This document shows positions 8,374 through 18,758 of a DNA stretch of 64,000 bases, in pieces. This DNA is from Botryococcus braunii (Eukaryota > Chlorophyta > Trebouxiophyceae). How positions within the stretch are numbered: position 1 is the first letter of the stretch; every line of letters begins with the position of its first letter. Below the pieces are notes generated by a model that had not been told where the DNA came from, searched no databases, and worked only from the letters and a program-made list of their open reading frames with translations. The translations under genes were made by a program, and so were the position numbers. The DNA is taken from contig KV908645.1 in assembly GCA_002005505.1 (NCBI GenBank), forward strand, positions 12,501 through 76,500. The letters run 5' to 3'.

Positions 8374-9957
8374 AGAGAGAGCAGAGATGTTCAATTTGTG
8401 GAGCACATCAGAGGAGCTTCTCGGGTGGGAATGTCCGCTCTCCTTGACCAGTCCCTGCAGTTCTCATATCCAGAAGGCTTGCCAGACCAACACCCTCTCA
8501 GCAATCCTGCTGCCTCCTCACCTCAGTGCAGCACTCGGAAACAGGCTGTCAGCGCTCCCTGTCCCAGCAGCAGACCTGACAGCTCCTTCCCAGTACCCTC
8601 TGACCAGGCTGCAACCGAGCCTGATAGTCAGGGGAAGTCTTCCCAAGAGGAGGACATTTCCGATGGGTCTCCTGAATCAAGCACGGGAGAACAGCTGCCG
8701 GACTTGGATCAGTCCGGGGCTCTGGACGCAATTCAACGACTGGCGCGAGGAAGCTCGGACAGTGGGCAACACCAACGGATATTAGAGAGAGCACAGCTGT
8801 TACTGCGTAACACTCTTCCGGCAACGACCATTCCGCCTCCGGATGGACTGTCGCGGGCTCAACGCTATGAGCAACGAACTGCAGCTCGAGATATCCTGCT
8901 GGCACAGGATAAGGGAGAGAGCTGTGAGCGAGAGGGGTTGACTGATGGTGACACAGAGTCACTGGGACCAGGGGAAGTGCAGGAATTGGGTCAGATCACC
9001 GAGAGACCTGTTTCACCTGTAAGAGATGAGAGGGGGGCAGTCTCTGATCAGACTGCAGATGGTCCAAGTGAGCTGAGCTGTATGGGTGGGACCTGCTCAG
9101 TGCCTGAGAGAAATGTTAGAGGTGAGAACTCAATATGTGATGCCCAAGGACAATGTGGTGCCAGCCACGCAAGTGTGGGCCATGCATGGGAGTGTGCTGC
9201 TGGGCCTGCGCCCCAGCGCTCATGTCTAATAGGGAGCAGACAGAGAGAGAGAGAGACATGGGCACAGCATCAAGACAGACCAAGAGCTCATGCAGTGCAG
9301 AGTGGTTCCAATGCCTGTGAGAGTCCAGACGGGACTGCAAACCGTCAGCCATGTGAGAGTGTGTCTGAGGAGGTGAATCGGAAGCCTGGACAGTGTGAGA
9401 ACTCCCCCAATTACAAGAGCTTTCCGAGAGGTACCTGTGTTTGGGAGGATGATGTGAGAGTGTCTGACAGCAAGCTTGAGAGGGCACACTGTGAGTCTCG
9501 AAGAGAGAAAGAGCAGAGGGGAAGATCTGAGTCTGTGCCCACAGTGCCCACATGCAGTGCGGCGACCTTCAGCGAAAGAGTAGTGGGTGACAGTGAGGGT
9601 GAGAGCAAGCAAGATCAGGGGAAGCATACTGGGGTGAGATTTGGGAAGATTAGTGTCCCTTCCAGTCTAAGGGAGGCCCAGCAGTCCCCTCAATGGGAAT
9701 ACTGGAAGGCAGCTATGCAGGAAGAGCAAAATTCGTTAGATGCTCATGAGGTAATGGAATTTGTTCCAAGACCTCGTGGTCATAAAGTAATCCCAGTTCA
9801 CTGGATTTTTTCAGTGAAAATGAATGCACATGGTAATGTGCTTAGATTCAAGGCGAGGCTGGTGGCTCAAGGGTGTAGGCAAATTCCAGGCGTTGATGTA
9901 ATGGAGGTATTTGCTCCCACCAGCAGTTATGGGTCTAGAAGAGCTTGCTGTCAGTAG
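8374..9957 (+). pseudogene. gag-pol: copia-A integrase C-terminus, variable linker and RT start
   Basis: Same frame as the preceding gag-IN part, read after the premature stop. It holds the end of integrase (RGASRVGMS), a long Ser/Glu/Gln-rich linker, one copy of a cysteine motif (QCENSPNYK, RGTCVWEDDVRV), then the conserved entry to RT (SLREAQQSPQWEYWKAAM; VIPVHWIFSVKMNAHG). A single-base deletion near 9942 (copia-C has AGAGCCTTACTG, here AGAGCTTGCTG) ends the frame at 9957; RT continues in another frame from 9945. Confidence 0.88.
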
Positions 9958-11231
9958 CTGCACAGGAGGGTCTTGAAATTCACCAGGTGGATGTCAAGAC
10001 TGCATTTTTGAATGGTGAATTAGAGGAGGAGGTCTATGTCACACAACCTCCTGGGTTTGAGAATGGGGATGGGAACACTGTGTGTCGCTTGAAGAAGGCA
10101 CTGTATGGCCTGAAGCAAGCTCCAAGGGCATGGCATAAGACCCTTAATGAGAAGCTACATACCATGGGGTATGAGGTGTGCAAGAGTGATGCTGGGGTCT
10201 ATGTGAAATGTTCTGTGGATGGAGGGAAATCCTTTGTGCTGATTTATGTTGATGATCTATTGATAGTTTCAAAGGGCATGAGTGAGATTGAGAGAGTGAA
10301 AGGGTTGCTGAAGCAGGAGTTCACCATTCATGATCTAGGAGAGGTGAAAGATTTCTTGGGCTGCCAAGTGATGAGAGATAGAGAGAAAGGGCTGATTTCT
10401 TTGAGCTGCATTCCCAAGATTGATGCCCTAGTTGAGAAGTTTGGGCTGGATCTGGAGTCTGTGGGGCCTGACACCCCTATGACTAAGGATTTTGTAGCCA
10501 CACAGCGACCTGTGTCTAAGGACAACAGTGCCAGCATTGGAGCTGGGAGTCCCTTACCTCCAGGTCACAGATATTGTGAACTGGTTGGATCACTGTTGTA
10601 CATTGCCAACACCACCAGGCCTGATATTTCCCAGGCTGTGGGAGTGCTCTCCAGATACAGGATTACTCCCACCACTGCTCACTGGAATGAAGCCATCAGA
10701 GTGTTGAAATATCTGATGGCTACCAGGGATCTTGTTTTAGTACTTGGAGGGAAGGACACAGAGCTGGAGGGCTTTGTGGATGCAGATTATGGTGGTGATC
10801 AGGATCATCGTTTTTCCACCACTGGTTACGTAATTCGTGTGTTTGGAGGAGCTGTAGTTTGGGGAAGCAAGAAGCAGTCTGCAGTGGCCACATCCACTGT
10901 AGAGGCTGAGTTTATGGCAGCGAGTGCAGCTGTCAAAGAGGCCAATTGGATGAAGGGATTCCTGGAAGAAATTGGTATTTCTCCATGGATTGTGAAGATC
11001 CACTGTGATAATCAGGGATGCATCAATCATCTCAGAAATCCAGTGTTCTCTAAGCATACTAAGCACATTGCAATCAGCTTTCATTTTGCTCGGGAAGCTA
11101 TTGCATTGGGGCAGGTTGATGTGAAATACGTTCCTTCTGCTAGGAATGTGGCAGATATATTTACCAAGCCTCTGACTAGGCAGGTATTTCAGAGTCATCG
11201 TGAGGCTCTGGGACTGGCCAAGTTTTTGTGA
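9945..11231 (+). CDS. gag-pol: copia-A reverse transcriptase and RNase H
   Basis: 428 codons, continuing RT after the frameshift. Motifs: [34 protein letters not shown], catalytic [10 protein letters not shown] (10245-10275), then Ty1-type RNase H ([42 protein letters not shown]) and the usual C-terminal FTKPL motif. The stop TGA at 11229-11231 abuts the purine tract. The connection segment and RNase H look intact. Together with the upstream parts this makes a full-length but non-coding-competent gag-pol. Confidence 0.92.
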   Translation: MLSVAAQEGLEIHQVDVKTAFLNGELEEEVYVTQPPGFENGDGNTVCRLKKALYGLKQAPRAWHKTLNEKLHTMGYEVCKSDAGVYVKCSVDGGKSFVLIYVDDLLIVSKGMSEIERVKGLLKQEFTIHDLGEVKDFLGCQVMRDREKGLISLSCIPKIDALVEKFGLDLESVGPDTPMTKDFVATQRPVSKDNSASIGAGSPLPPGHRYCELVGSLLYIANTTRPDISQAVGVLSRYRITPTTAHWNEAIRVLKYLMATRDLVLVLGGKDTELEGFVDADYGGDQDHRFSTTGYVIRVFGGAVVWGSKKQSAVATSTVEAEFMAASAAVKEANWMKGFLEEIGISPWIVKIHCDNQGCINHLRNPVFSKHTKHIAISFHFAREAIALGQVDVKYVPSARNVADIFTKPLTRQVFQSHREALGLAKFL

Positions 11232-11249
11232 GGAAAAGGCAAGGGGAAG
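11231..11249 (+). promoter_or_regulatory. copia-A polypurine tract
   Basis: AGGAAAAGGCAAGGGGAAG lies immediately before the 3' LTR. The same or nearly the same tract precedes the 3' LTR of copia-B1, B3, C and F. It primes plus-strand DNA synthesis. Confidence 0.9.
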
Positions 11250-11955
11250 TGTTATAATAGTGACAGAACATTTTGGTGCCTTTCCCTCAGAAGAGTAATA
11301 GTGGCCAGATCAGCTTCGATGAATAATTGGTGGCAGAACCTGGGGGTTCTGCCAGATCCCATCTAGACCAATTGTACGTTGATTAGGAAGGATGAGGTAA
11401 TCAGACACGATTTGCTAGAAAGGATTTATGACACCGGCGTGCAAGGACGAGGCACTTGATTGGGACATTAAAGGCACTTCGGGTGCTTATCTCTTGACTG
11501 TTGCCTATCAAGTCCTCATTCACATTCGGTCACTGCTTGTTCTCCTACACACAACAAGAGTACCGACGAGCTAATCACCCTTCGTGCCCGGGTCATACAG
11601 GTAAACTGACGTTAAGAGACTAAAGCCTCATTGACAACGAGTTAGGAAAGGTCTAGGTAGTATTCTTAAGTTGATGCTAATGTTTTTCCTCGTTGAACAC
11701 CGATAATGCGGACTATCGATAGTTACGTAGATTAAATAGTTTGAATTACGGAGCGATGAGAGAAAGCAAGTAGCATTGTAATGACTTGATTGGGACATTA
11801 AAGGCACTTCGGGTGCTTATCTCTTGACTGTTGCCTATCAAGTCCTCATTCACATTCGGTCACTGCTTGTTCTCCTACACACAACAAGAGTACCGACGAG
11901 CTAATCACCCTTCGTGCCCGGGTCATACAGGGAACGCCAACCTCAGAAGTTTACA
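11250..11955 (+). repeat. copia-A 3' LTR
   Basis: 706 bp with the same internal layout as the 5' copy: repeat copy 1 11454-11601 followed by GTAAAC, copy 2 11784-11931 followed by GAACGCC. TGTAA precedes copy 2. Ends in TTTACA, then the target duplication CCTTC. Confidence 0.95.
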
Positions 11956-11960
11956 CCTTC

Positions 11961-12936
11961 CGAGAGTCCAACTTTCCTCCCTTCCCTGGTGCACCAGGGG
12001 GTCCTCCAACAGCTCCCTAGAAGGGTGGTGACCCTTGAACTTCCTCTGGGATATGAGCTGCACCAAGATTGGTGTGGAAGTTCGATAGTGTCCTCCTCTT
12101 GGGGGACCTCCCTGTGCATCCCCATGGGCACTCTTGAAACCACCTTCATACTTGACCACAAAGGAGCACAAGTCATCCAGGTCTGTGAAGGGTTTCCCTG
12201 TCCCGGGGTTGATGGTACTGGCCAATCTTAACTGCACATTAAGACCCTACATGAATAAGTGCAACTTATCCTGCTCTACCATTTCATATTCCACCTCAAT
12301 ATCCGAAAGCAAAGCAACAAATCTTTCAATGTACCTCTCCACACTTTCATTCCCTTGGTATACTTTGTCAAGCTTTTGTCTTGCTATTGCTACTGTGTCA
12401 GTGGCATCATATCTTTTGGACATAAAAGCTTTAAAGTCTTCCCACTCTATGGCATCTTCCTCTCCTCCCTCTTTTTCCCACTTACGCACAAAAGCATCCC
12501 ACACTTTAAGAGGTCTTTCTTCCAAGTGTTGAACTGCCAAAGCAACCCACTTAGCATCAGGCACGTTTGTGAGTTTAGCATATGATGCCAATTTCCGTGC
12601 AAAAAACATAAAACTTCCACGTTTTACGTTAAAGAGAGAAGGAGGGGCAGCACGCACTTGCACCGGTTTGAGGATCGGTGCTTGGGCCTCAGCCTGCCGA
12701 GCCTCCAACTTTTGTTCGACTAACGTGTTAATGTATTCTTCAATTTCATCCTTTGACAAGGGGCGTTTCTTCCTTTTGCCTTCCGATCCCTCGGTTGTAG
12801 GGGCGATCGGGTTCATGGAATCGACGTCCTCCTCTAACAAATCCGTAACCTCGAAGCCTTCCCGCAAAGAACCTTCCAAAAGGCTTCGGTCGTCCTCAGA
12901 AAGGTTTTTAAACCTATCTGATGTCACCGAGCTCAT
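11961..12936 (-). pseudogene. gag: gypsy-1 gag N-terminal and central region
   Basis: The 229-codon frame 12247-12936 begins MSSVTSDRFKNLSEDD and contains a Ty3-type capsid region (FARKLASYAKLTNVPDAKWV; SKRYDATDTVAIARQKLDKV; VERYIERFVALLSDIEVEYE). A frameshift near 12240 passes to the frame 11961-12237 (LASTINPGTGKPFTDLDDLC), which runs into the copia-A insertion; the zinc-knuckle end is at 4438-4670. The closest relative in the window is gypsy-2 gag at 57210-58448. Capsid assembly is the family function. This copy is broken. Confidence 0.87.
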
Positions 12937-13022
12937 CTACGAGGGGCATCCCAAAGTTAGATCCTTCCATCGGCATCTGCCAACTTCCAACAACTTGATC
13001 GAAAACCCCAAAGGATTGATAA

Positions 13023-13040
13023 CGGCTTTCGCCGATACCA
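13023..13040 (-). promoter_or_regulatory. gypsy-1 primer-binding site
   Basis: On the minus strand TGGTATCGGCGAAAGCCG lies 2 bp after the LTR end. gypsy-2 has TGGTATCGGCGAGATGCC at the same place. The first seven bases equal the start of the initiator tRNA-Met site; the rest does not match it, and I cannot name the tRNA. Confidence 0.6.
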
Positions 13041-13042
13041 AA

Positions 13043-13520
13043 TGTAATAACTCAGCGGAATTTATAAGGAAGTAAGGCAGGAGGGGAGCAAGGAACGAGG
13101 CGCGACACGAGGTCCGTCACTTGGGGCAAGCAAGCGTTTACAAGAACCACCCCACCACACAGCTTACCCTTGTGGTTTCTCCAGTTCTGTCCTCTCGTGT
13201 TAATCTACTCGGCACGCGGGTTCCTAGCCAGGGGACGCCTATGATTCGGACTCGGCCCATGTACGACTTATGTCCCTCTATCCTTCGTGAGAGCCCTAGA
13301 TCGTCCACTCGCTGGCGTGCTAACGGTGACAACTATTGTCATCAAACACACGCAATGACGGAGTGCCAACTATGCATGGCGTAAGCAACCATCACCGACG
13401 GAAGGTGCTACTCTCGTTCGAGCGGCTAACCACGTGGCTCCCACGGGCGTGCAGTATGGCGCCAAAGGGCGTCTCCCGCAGATGTCCCGAAATGCTTGGA
13501 AATCCTCGCATTCCGTTACA
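13043..13520 (-). repeat. gypsy-1 5' LTR
   Basis: 478 bp, TG...CA on both strands (TGTAATAACTC on the left, TTCCGTTACA on the right). It is related to the gypsy-2 LTRs at both ends but lacks any internal duplication. It abuts copia-E RNase H at 13521. The target duplication partner lies outside the window. Confidence 0.85.
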
Positions 13521-13980
13521 GCTGCACTTGCTGCCATAAACTCAGCTTCTACAGTAGATGTGGCTACTGCTGACTGCTTCTTGCTTCCCCAAACTACAGC
13601 TCCACCATACACTGGGATGACATAACCTGTAGTGGAGAACCGATGATCCTGGTCTCCTCCATAATCTGCATCTACGAACCCCTCCAATTCTGTATCCTTC
13701 CCTCCCAGGACTAGATCTCTCGTTCCCTTTAAATACTTCAGCACCCGAATGGCTTCATTCCAGTGTGCTGTAGTGGGATTTACTCTATAGCGAGAGAGTA
13801 CCCCCACTGCCTGTGCTATATCAGGCCTGGTGGTATTTGCAATGTACAACAGTGACCCCACCAGCTCACAATATCGGTGACCAGGAGGCAACAGACTCCC
13901 GGCGCCAATACTGTCACTGTTGTCTTTACACATAGGCCTCTGAGTGGCCACAAAATCTTTAGTCATTGGGGTGTCAGGCC
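13521..13980 (-). pseudogene. gag-pol: copia-E RNase H part, cut by gypsy-1
   Basis: Encodes [16 protein letters not shown], then RNase H ([30 protein letters not shown]) and stops where the gypsy-1 LTR begins. The C-terminal part (HCDNQGC, FTKPL) and the 3' LTR must lie left of gypsy-1, outside the window. It is separated from the upstream RT piece by the solo LTR at 13986-14211. Confidence 0.88.
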
Positions 13981-13985
13981 CCAAG

Positions 13986-14211
13986 TGTCATGACATGCTC
14001 AGCGGAAGAGGTTTTGAGAGCGAGCAAGCAGACCAAGTTGAGATCTCGGATGAATAGTCCTTACATTTACCAATGGCACTCGCTTATAACACAGGCGGAA
14101 CGCCAAATATAACCGTACGCGGTAAAGGCAAATATGTATGAATGTACGAATCTGTTACACGGGGTACTCCCTTGACCATACAACGAGGTACAAGGACCCA
14201 CTGTTCTTACA
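13986..14211. repeat. 226-bp solo LTR of an unidentified small retrotransposon
   Basis: Begins TGTCATGACATG and ends GTTCTTACA (TG...CA), with a perfect 5-bp direct duplication CCAAG at 13981-13985 and 14212-14216. It interrupts copia-E between the codons for LDLES and GPDTPM. No coding sequence and no similarity to other LTRs in the window were noticed. Strand cannot be fixed. Confidence 0.8.
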
Positions 14212-14216
14212 CCAAG

Positions 14217-14893
14217 GACTCCAGATCCAGCCCAAATTTCTCTACCAGTGCATCAATCTTGGGGATGCAGCTCAAGGAGATAAGCCCTTTATCCCTATCT
14301 CTCACTAATTGGCAGCCCAAGAAATCTTTCACCTCTCCCAGATCATGGATGGTGAATTCTTGCTTGAGCAGCCCCTTCACTCTCTCAATCTCTCCCATGC
14401 CCTTTGACACGATCAGCAAATCATCCACATAAATTAACACAAATGATTTCCCTCCATCTACAGAGCACTTCACATAGACACCTGCATCACTCTTGCAGAC
14501 CTCATACCCCATGGTATGAAGCTTCTCATTAAGAGTCTTATGCCAGGCTCTAGGTGCTTGCTTCAGGCCATAAAAAGCCTTCTTCAAGCGGTAGACAATG
14601 TTGCCATCTCCATTTTCAAAACCAGGTGCTTGTGCAACATACACCTACTCCTAAATGGTAGTCTTCTAACTTACCATTTAGGAAAGCAGTCTTGACATCC
14701 ACTTGATGGATCTCAAAACCCACCTTGGCAGCCACTACAAGTAATGCCCGTCTCGATCCGTAACTGCTGGTTGGAGCAAATACTTCCATGACATCTACTC
14801 CCGGAATTTGCCTACATCCCTGAGCAACCAGCCTGGCCTTGAATCTGATTACATTACCATGGGCATCCATTTTCACCGAAAATATCCAGTGAA
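14217..14893 (-). pseudogene. gag-pol: copia-E reverse transcriptase
   Basis: Two frames: 14616-14876 ([32 protein letters not shown]) and 14207-14644 ([16 protein letters not shown]; catalytic [31 protein letters not shown]). The frame change near 14650 coincides with a small inverted-repeat insertion (10-bp arms 14651-14660 and 14672-14681). Another indel at about 14880, in the codons for IFSVKM, ends the upstream frame. Relatives in copia-A and C are open here. Confidence 0.88.
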
Positions 14894-15861
14894 ACTGGAA
14901 TCACCTTATGCCCACGAGGCCTAGGAACATATTCCATCACCTCATGAGCATCCAACGAGTCGTGCTCCTCCTGCATAGCAGCCTTCCAGTATTCCCACTG
15001 TGGGGACTGCTGTGCTTCTCTCTAACTAGAGGGCACACTAATCTTGCTAAAACGCACCCCAGTGTGCTTCCCTTTTTCTCCCTGCTTCTCATCAGTGCCA
15101 CTCTCATTCTCTCCAGTACTCACTACTCTTCCACCGACATTCGCGCACTGCATACAGGGGCAGTCTGGGCTGCCTCTGGGTTTCCTCTCTGATCTCTCTC
15201 TCTCTTCGACTCGCAGTTTGCCTTTTCAAGCTTTACTGCTTCGCACACTTACATCATCCTCTCAAACACAGGTACCTCTCGGAAAGCTCTTATAATCTGG
15301 AGTTTCTGCACAGTGTCCAAGCTTCCGATTCACCTCCTCTGTCACACTCTGACATATCTGGTGAGCATCAGCCTCACCAGATCTCTCACAAACATGGCTG
15401 GCACAGTGTGTGGTGTGTGTGCACTTCCCCTCTTGCAGGCGTGCCAGAACCTCTCTCTGTCTTTTTCGTCCTCCCACCAAACATGAGCGCTGGGGCGCTG
15501 GCCCAGCTGCACTCTCACAAACAGTGCCCTCAGGTGTGTGGCTGGCACCACATTGTTCTATGTCTGGAGTCTGAGATGGGCAATTCACACTCTGCGCACA
15601 GCTCACATTGCTAACATTGCTCTCAGGTACAGAACAGGTCCCACCCAGGCAACTCAGCTCGCTCGGACCAGTGTCAGTCTGTTCAGAGACTGTCCCCCTC
15701 TCATCACTCACATGCATTGCAGGTCTCATGATCCTGACCCGTGTCCTGCACTTCCCCTGGTCCCTGTGACTCTCTGTCACGTTCACTTGACCCCTCTCGC
15801 TCACAGCTCTCTCCCATCTCCTGTGCCAGCGGGAGTTCACGAGTAGCATTTCGTTGTTCAT
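14894..15861 (-). pseudogene. gag-pol: copia-E variable linker between integrase and RT
   Basis: Rapidly diverging Ser/Glu/Cys-rich region. Recognisable blocks in the 15262-15861 frame are SDERGTVSEQTDTGPSELSC, a GGTCSVPE-type cysteine block and YKSFPRGTCV, the start of the cysteine motif seen once or twice in other families. The RT entry (SPQWEYWKAAM) is readable near 14960-15005 in another frame. Frameshifts break it. Confidence 0.75.
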
Positions 15862-16780
15862 ATCGTTGCGATCGAGTCAGACCGTCCGGCGGCTTGTCTT
15901 TGCTATCGGGTTGGTTGTTTCGAAGGGACTGCTGTGCCCGTTCCAAGAGAGGTTGGTGCTGTCCACAGTCATGGCTCCCTCTCGCCAGGTTGCGAAGTGA
16001 CTCCACTATTCCAGATTGGTTCAGATCCAACGAGCGTGGATCTCCTGATGGTCCAGTAGAGCCCTTAGTGGTGGCCTCCCCTGGGGAGCACTTCCCCTGA
16101 CAGTCTGGCTCGGTTGCAGCCTCGTCAAATGGTTCTGGGAAGGTGCTGTCAGGCCTGCTGCTGGAACTTGGAGTGTTGATTCCTCCATTCCCGATGCTAG
16201 TCTGAAAAGTGTCTGCAGACTGTTCACTGCTCTGCTGCTGGATAGTTAACCCTTCAGGATATGTGAAGTTCTGTGGTTGCCCAGAGGTTGCATTCACTCC
16301 CACCCGAGAGGCCCCTCGGATGTTTTCCACAACCTCCACATCTCTGCTTTCTCGCCAGACCCCTCCTCGCAGGTAAATTCTATACGCTTTGGACACATGT
16401 GAGTATCCTGTGAACATGCCCGGGACTGCCTTGGGGGAGAACACACCCCTCTGCTGATCAGGAACGTGGACAAATGCCAGGCATCCCCATGTGCGCAAGA
16501 GGGAGACATCTGGTTTATAGCCCAGAAACATTTCAAAGGGAGTAAGAGGCCTGCCTGTGCTGGGTCCCATATTCAGGAGGATGCAGGCTGTTTCCAGGGC
16601 TTCTTTCCACGTCACTGGGCTGGCTCCCGCAAAATTGAGGAGGGTTCTGGTGCGTTCCTTCAGGGTCCTGTTGGCTCGCTCTGCTATCCCGTTCTGCTGC
16701 GGGGTGTATGGAGCGGACATCTCCAATTTAGTTCCCTGAGAGGCACAAAATTCCCTTGAATAGGGAATTGATAAATTCAG
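15704..16780 (-). pseudogene. gag-pol: copia-E integrase C-terminal half
   Basis: Reads REFCASQGTKLEMSAPYTPQ, the catalytic Glu region (QNGIAERANRTLKERTR), the copia integrase tail (LLRTWGCLAFVHVPDQQRG; KAVPGMFTGYS; YRIYLRGGVWRESRDV) and the first part of the linker. It follows the upstream gag-IN frame after an insertion near 16745-16765 (FINSLFKGIL instead of FINSRFKEFC). Confidence 0.87.
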
Positions 16781-18758
16781 TACCCCGATCGCATCGAATA
16801 CACTTAACAATAGCTCCTCTTTCAGTCTGCCAAAATAGGATAAGGTCCCTGACCACTGATCCGATGACGTCCTTTGATTTAACTGGCAGGACTGCCTTCC
16901 AGCCAGATGCCTCATCAGCTACAGTCACCCAAAACCTTTCTCCAGTGATGACAGCAGGGGAAATAGGCCCAACTGTGTCAATATGGACTCTGTCAAGAGG
17001 GTTCACTGCAGGTCTGGAACTTTCTCCAAAGGGGGGACGAGCATGCTTCCCCTCGATGCAGCCTTCACAATACTTGGGGCAACTTTCACATGGGGACAGG
17101 GATGTATCAATTCCAGTGACCAGTTGTTCATTGCTCAGACGTATCATCCATGGTCCTCCTGGGTGTCCCATCCTGCTGTGCCACAAAAATCTTCTGGCGC
17201 AATCATGTTTTGGAATCTTCTTGCACCTGTTCTTCACTGCAGCTGTGACTGGAGAGTGGTTCTTAGTTGTGAGAACATGGAAGCAATCATGAATATAATA
17301 TAGACCGTTTTCTGATCTGACTGACATTCTCCACCCATTCGGACCAGACACTGCAGTGAATGCACCCACACTGTCTGTGGTAAAGCAAGCACCGTCCCGG
17401 AGGGCAGCAGACACTGACAGGATATTTGTTGTGGCAGATGGAACACACTGTACATGATGCAGCCACAGAGGAATTCCCTGTGGGGTTAAGAGGCATACTG
17501 ATCCAGTAGCAACAATCCCTCCTGTAGCAACAGACGTGGCAAGCTGTAGTGGGATGGGTGTGGCATGTACTGTGGGAGCATGCAGCAATGACATAGAGTT
17601 GACAAGATGGACTGAGGCTCCACTGTCTACCAACCACGACTGTTTGGACAACTTACTGTTGAAGGACTCTAATACATTGTAGGACACCACGTATGGCATA
17701 CCTTCTGGAGGAGGTGAAGGTGGACCAGGAGGTGGGTGTAGCAGGGGAAAGGCTCCAGCTCCAGGGAACGCATGCTGAACTGCTGGAGGTGGCCGAGGTC
17801 CTCCAGGAAGCTGTCCTTGAGGCCACATGCCTGCCAATTGCTGGAATGCTGCCACCACATTCCTCTGCGTTTTTGCATCCCTCTGCCTCTTGCGACAGTC
17901 TCTCAAGAAGTGCCCCTTTTTGTGGTAGTAGTTGCAGGTCCCACGTACCTCCGCTCTTGGGTCAGTGTCCACAGGCTGCCTGGGCTGGTTAGCCACACTG
18001 GCAGTAGGGGCCGGGATCGTAGCAGCTGGGGCAGGCTGGGCCATCATGACCCTTGCAGGCTGGTCTTCATCATCGTTATATCCAACTGCTTCTGCTATAG
18101 TGGAAATAAGGTCTGCCAGTTGGTCCAAGGGATGGGCAACGGCAGTGGGCAGCAGTCCTGGCGTGTTTGCAGCAGCAGGCAGACCTTGCACAATCTGAGT
18201 AGACACATGTCCGTCCAGCAGATCATGACCATTGTTTTTCAAGCAATTCTTGAGATTGATCATCCTATTGACATACTGGGATATAGTTTCTCCCTGTCTC
18301 ATGCCTCTAGACGTCTCTTTTAGCCAGTCTGCATTGGCCTGAACATTGCCTCCACCAGTGAATTTATTGCAAATGTGGATATAGGCATCATATGCAGAAG
18401 GTTTGCTAGACACTTCCCCCAGCCAGTCTTCTGGGACCGATTCATACAGCAGGAGCAAGGCAGCAACATTGTGGGTAGTACCAGGCATGGCTTCCTGAAC
18501 AGCAGGCAATGAGCCTCTAGAATCATTTGTTGCAATGAATGCATTCTTCCACACTGGAAAGTTCTGACCTTTAGCCTGTAGTTTCACGTGGACCTTGACC
18601 TGGGTGGCAATGACCTGTCTCCTTCTCCTCTGAATGTGCTTGGGGTGCAGGGTTCCCTGGTAGGCGTTGATGTAGACTGTTCGCTGGCTGACTTTTGATG
18701 CTTCAGAGGTGCTGGAACCCTTCTTCTTCATACTCTTTGGTGACTGATCAGTTTTCAC
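16728..18758 (-). CDS. gag-pol: copia-E gag-protease-integrase N-terminal half
   Basis: 676 codons from ATG 18758. UBN2-type gag, a knuckle with the second cysteine lost (CNYYHKKGHFLRDC, C to Y), protease WLVDSGASVHLVN, pre-integrase HHCC domain (LWHSRMGHPGGPW; CESCPKYCEGC), integrase first Asp (HIDTVGPI) and second Asp (RCDRGTEF). It ends in a short out-of-frame tail. The gag ATG overlaps the end of ORF1 (18748) by about 11 bp, unlike the 15-42 bp gaps in families A-C, which suggests coupled reinitiation or separate mRNAs. The mutated knuckle and downstream frameshifts mark it as non-functional. Confidence 0.9.
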   Translation of the reverse strand: MKTDQSPKSMKKKGSSTSEASKVSQRTVYINAYQGTLHPKHIQRRRRQVIATQVKVHVKLQAKGQNFPVWKNAFIATNDSRGSLPAVQEAMPGTTHNVAALLLLYESVPEDWLGEVSSKPSAYDAYIHICNKFTGGGNVQANADWLKETSRGMRQGETISQYVNRMINLKNCLKNNGHDLLDGHVSTQIVQGLPAAANTPGLLPTAVAHPLDQLADLISTIAEAVGYNDDEDQPARVMMAQPAPAATIPAPTASVANQPRQPVDTDPRAEVRGTCNYYHKKGHFLRDCRKRQRDAKTQRNVVAAFQQLAGMWPQGQLPGGPRPPPAVQHAFPGAGAFPLLHPPPGPPSPPPEGMPYVVSYNVLESFNSKLSKQSWLVDSGASVHLVNSMSLLHAPTVHATPIPLQLATSVATGGIVATGSVCLLTPQGIPLWLHHVQCVPSATTNILSVSAALRDGACFTTDSVGAFTAVSGPNGWRMSVRSENGLYYIHDCFHVLTTKNHSPVTAAVKNRCKKIPKHDCARRFLWHSRMGHPGGPWMIRLSNEQLVTGIDTSLSPCESCPKYCEGCIEGKHARPPFGESSRPAVNPLDRVHIDTVGPISPAVITGERFWVTVADEASGWKAVLPVKSKDVIGSVVRDLILFWQTERGAIVKCIRCDRGTEFINSLFKGILCLSGN

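Larger units (their letters stand above)
4676..11955 (+). mobile_element. copia-A: nearly complete Ty1/copia element inserted in gypsy-1 gag
   Basis: 7280 bp, flanked by a perfect 5-bp target duplication CCTTC (4671-4675 and 11956-11960). LTRs of 707 and 706 bp begin TG and end CA. Only two differences are visible between them: one extra T near 4700, and A/G in the GATAATGC(A/G)G stretch. Insertion is therefore very recent. Interior: PBS 5383, ORF1 5449-5973, gag-pol 5989-11231 with one nonsense codon and one frameshift, purine tract 11231-11249. It is antisense to its gypsy host. Confidence 0.97.
1..13520 (-). mobile_element. gypsy-1: Ty3/gypsy chromovirus, left end outside window, interrupted by copia-A
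   Basis: Minus-strand Ty3/gypsy element. From right to left: LTR 13043-13520, primer-binding site 13023-13040, gag 12936 down to 11961, then the inserted copia-A, then gag zinc-knuckle region 4670-4438, protease-RT-RNase H-integrase 4374-1325, integrase tail plus chromodomain to 348, and noncoding sequence to the window edge. The order PR-RT-RH-IN and the C-terminal chromodomain define a chromovirus. The 3' LTR is not present in bases 1-347, so it must lie left of the window or be lost. The element sits inside the RNase H of copia-E. Coding parts carry frameshifts and an integrase deletion, so this copy looks dead. Confidence 0.9.
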
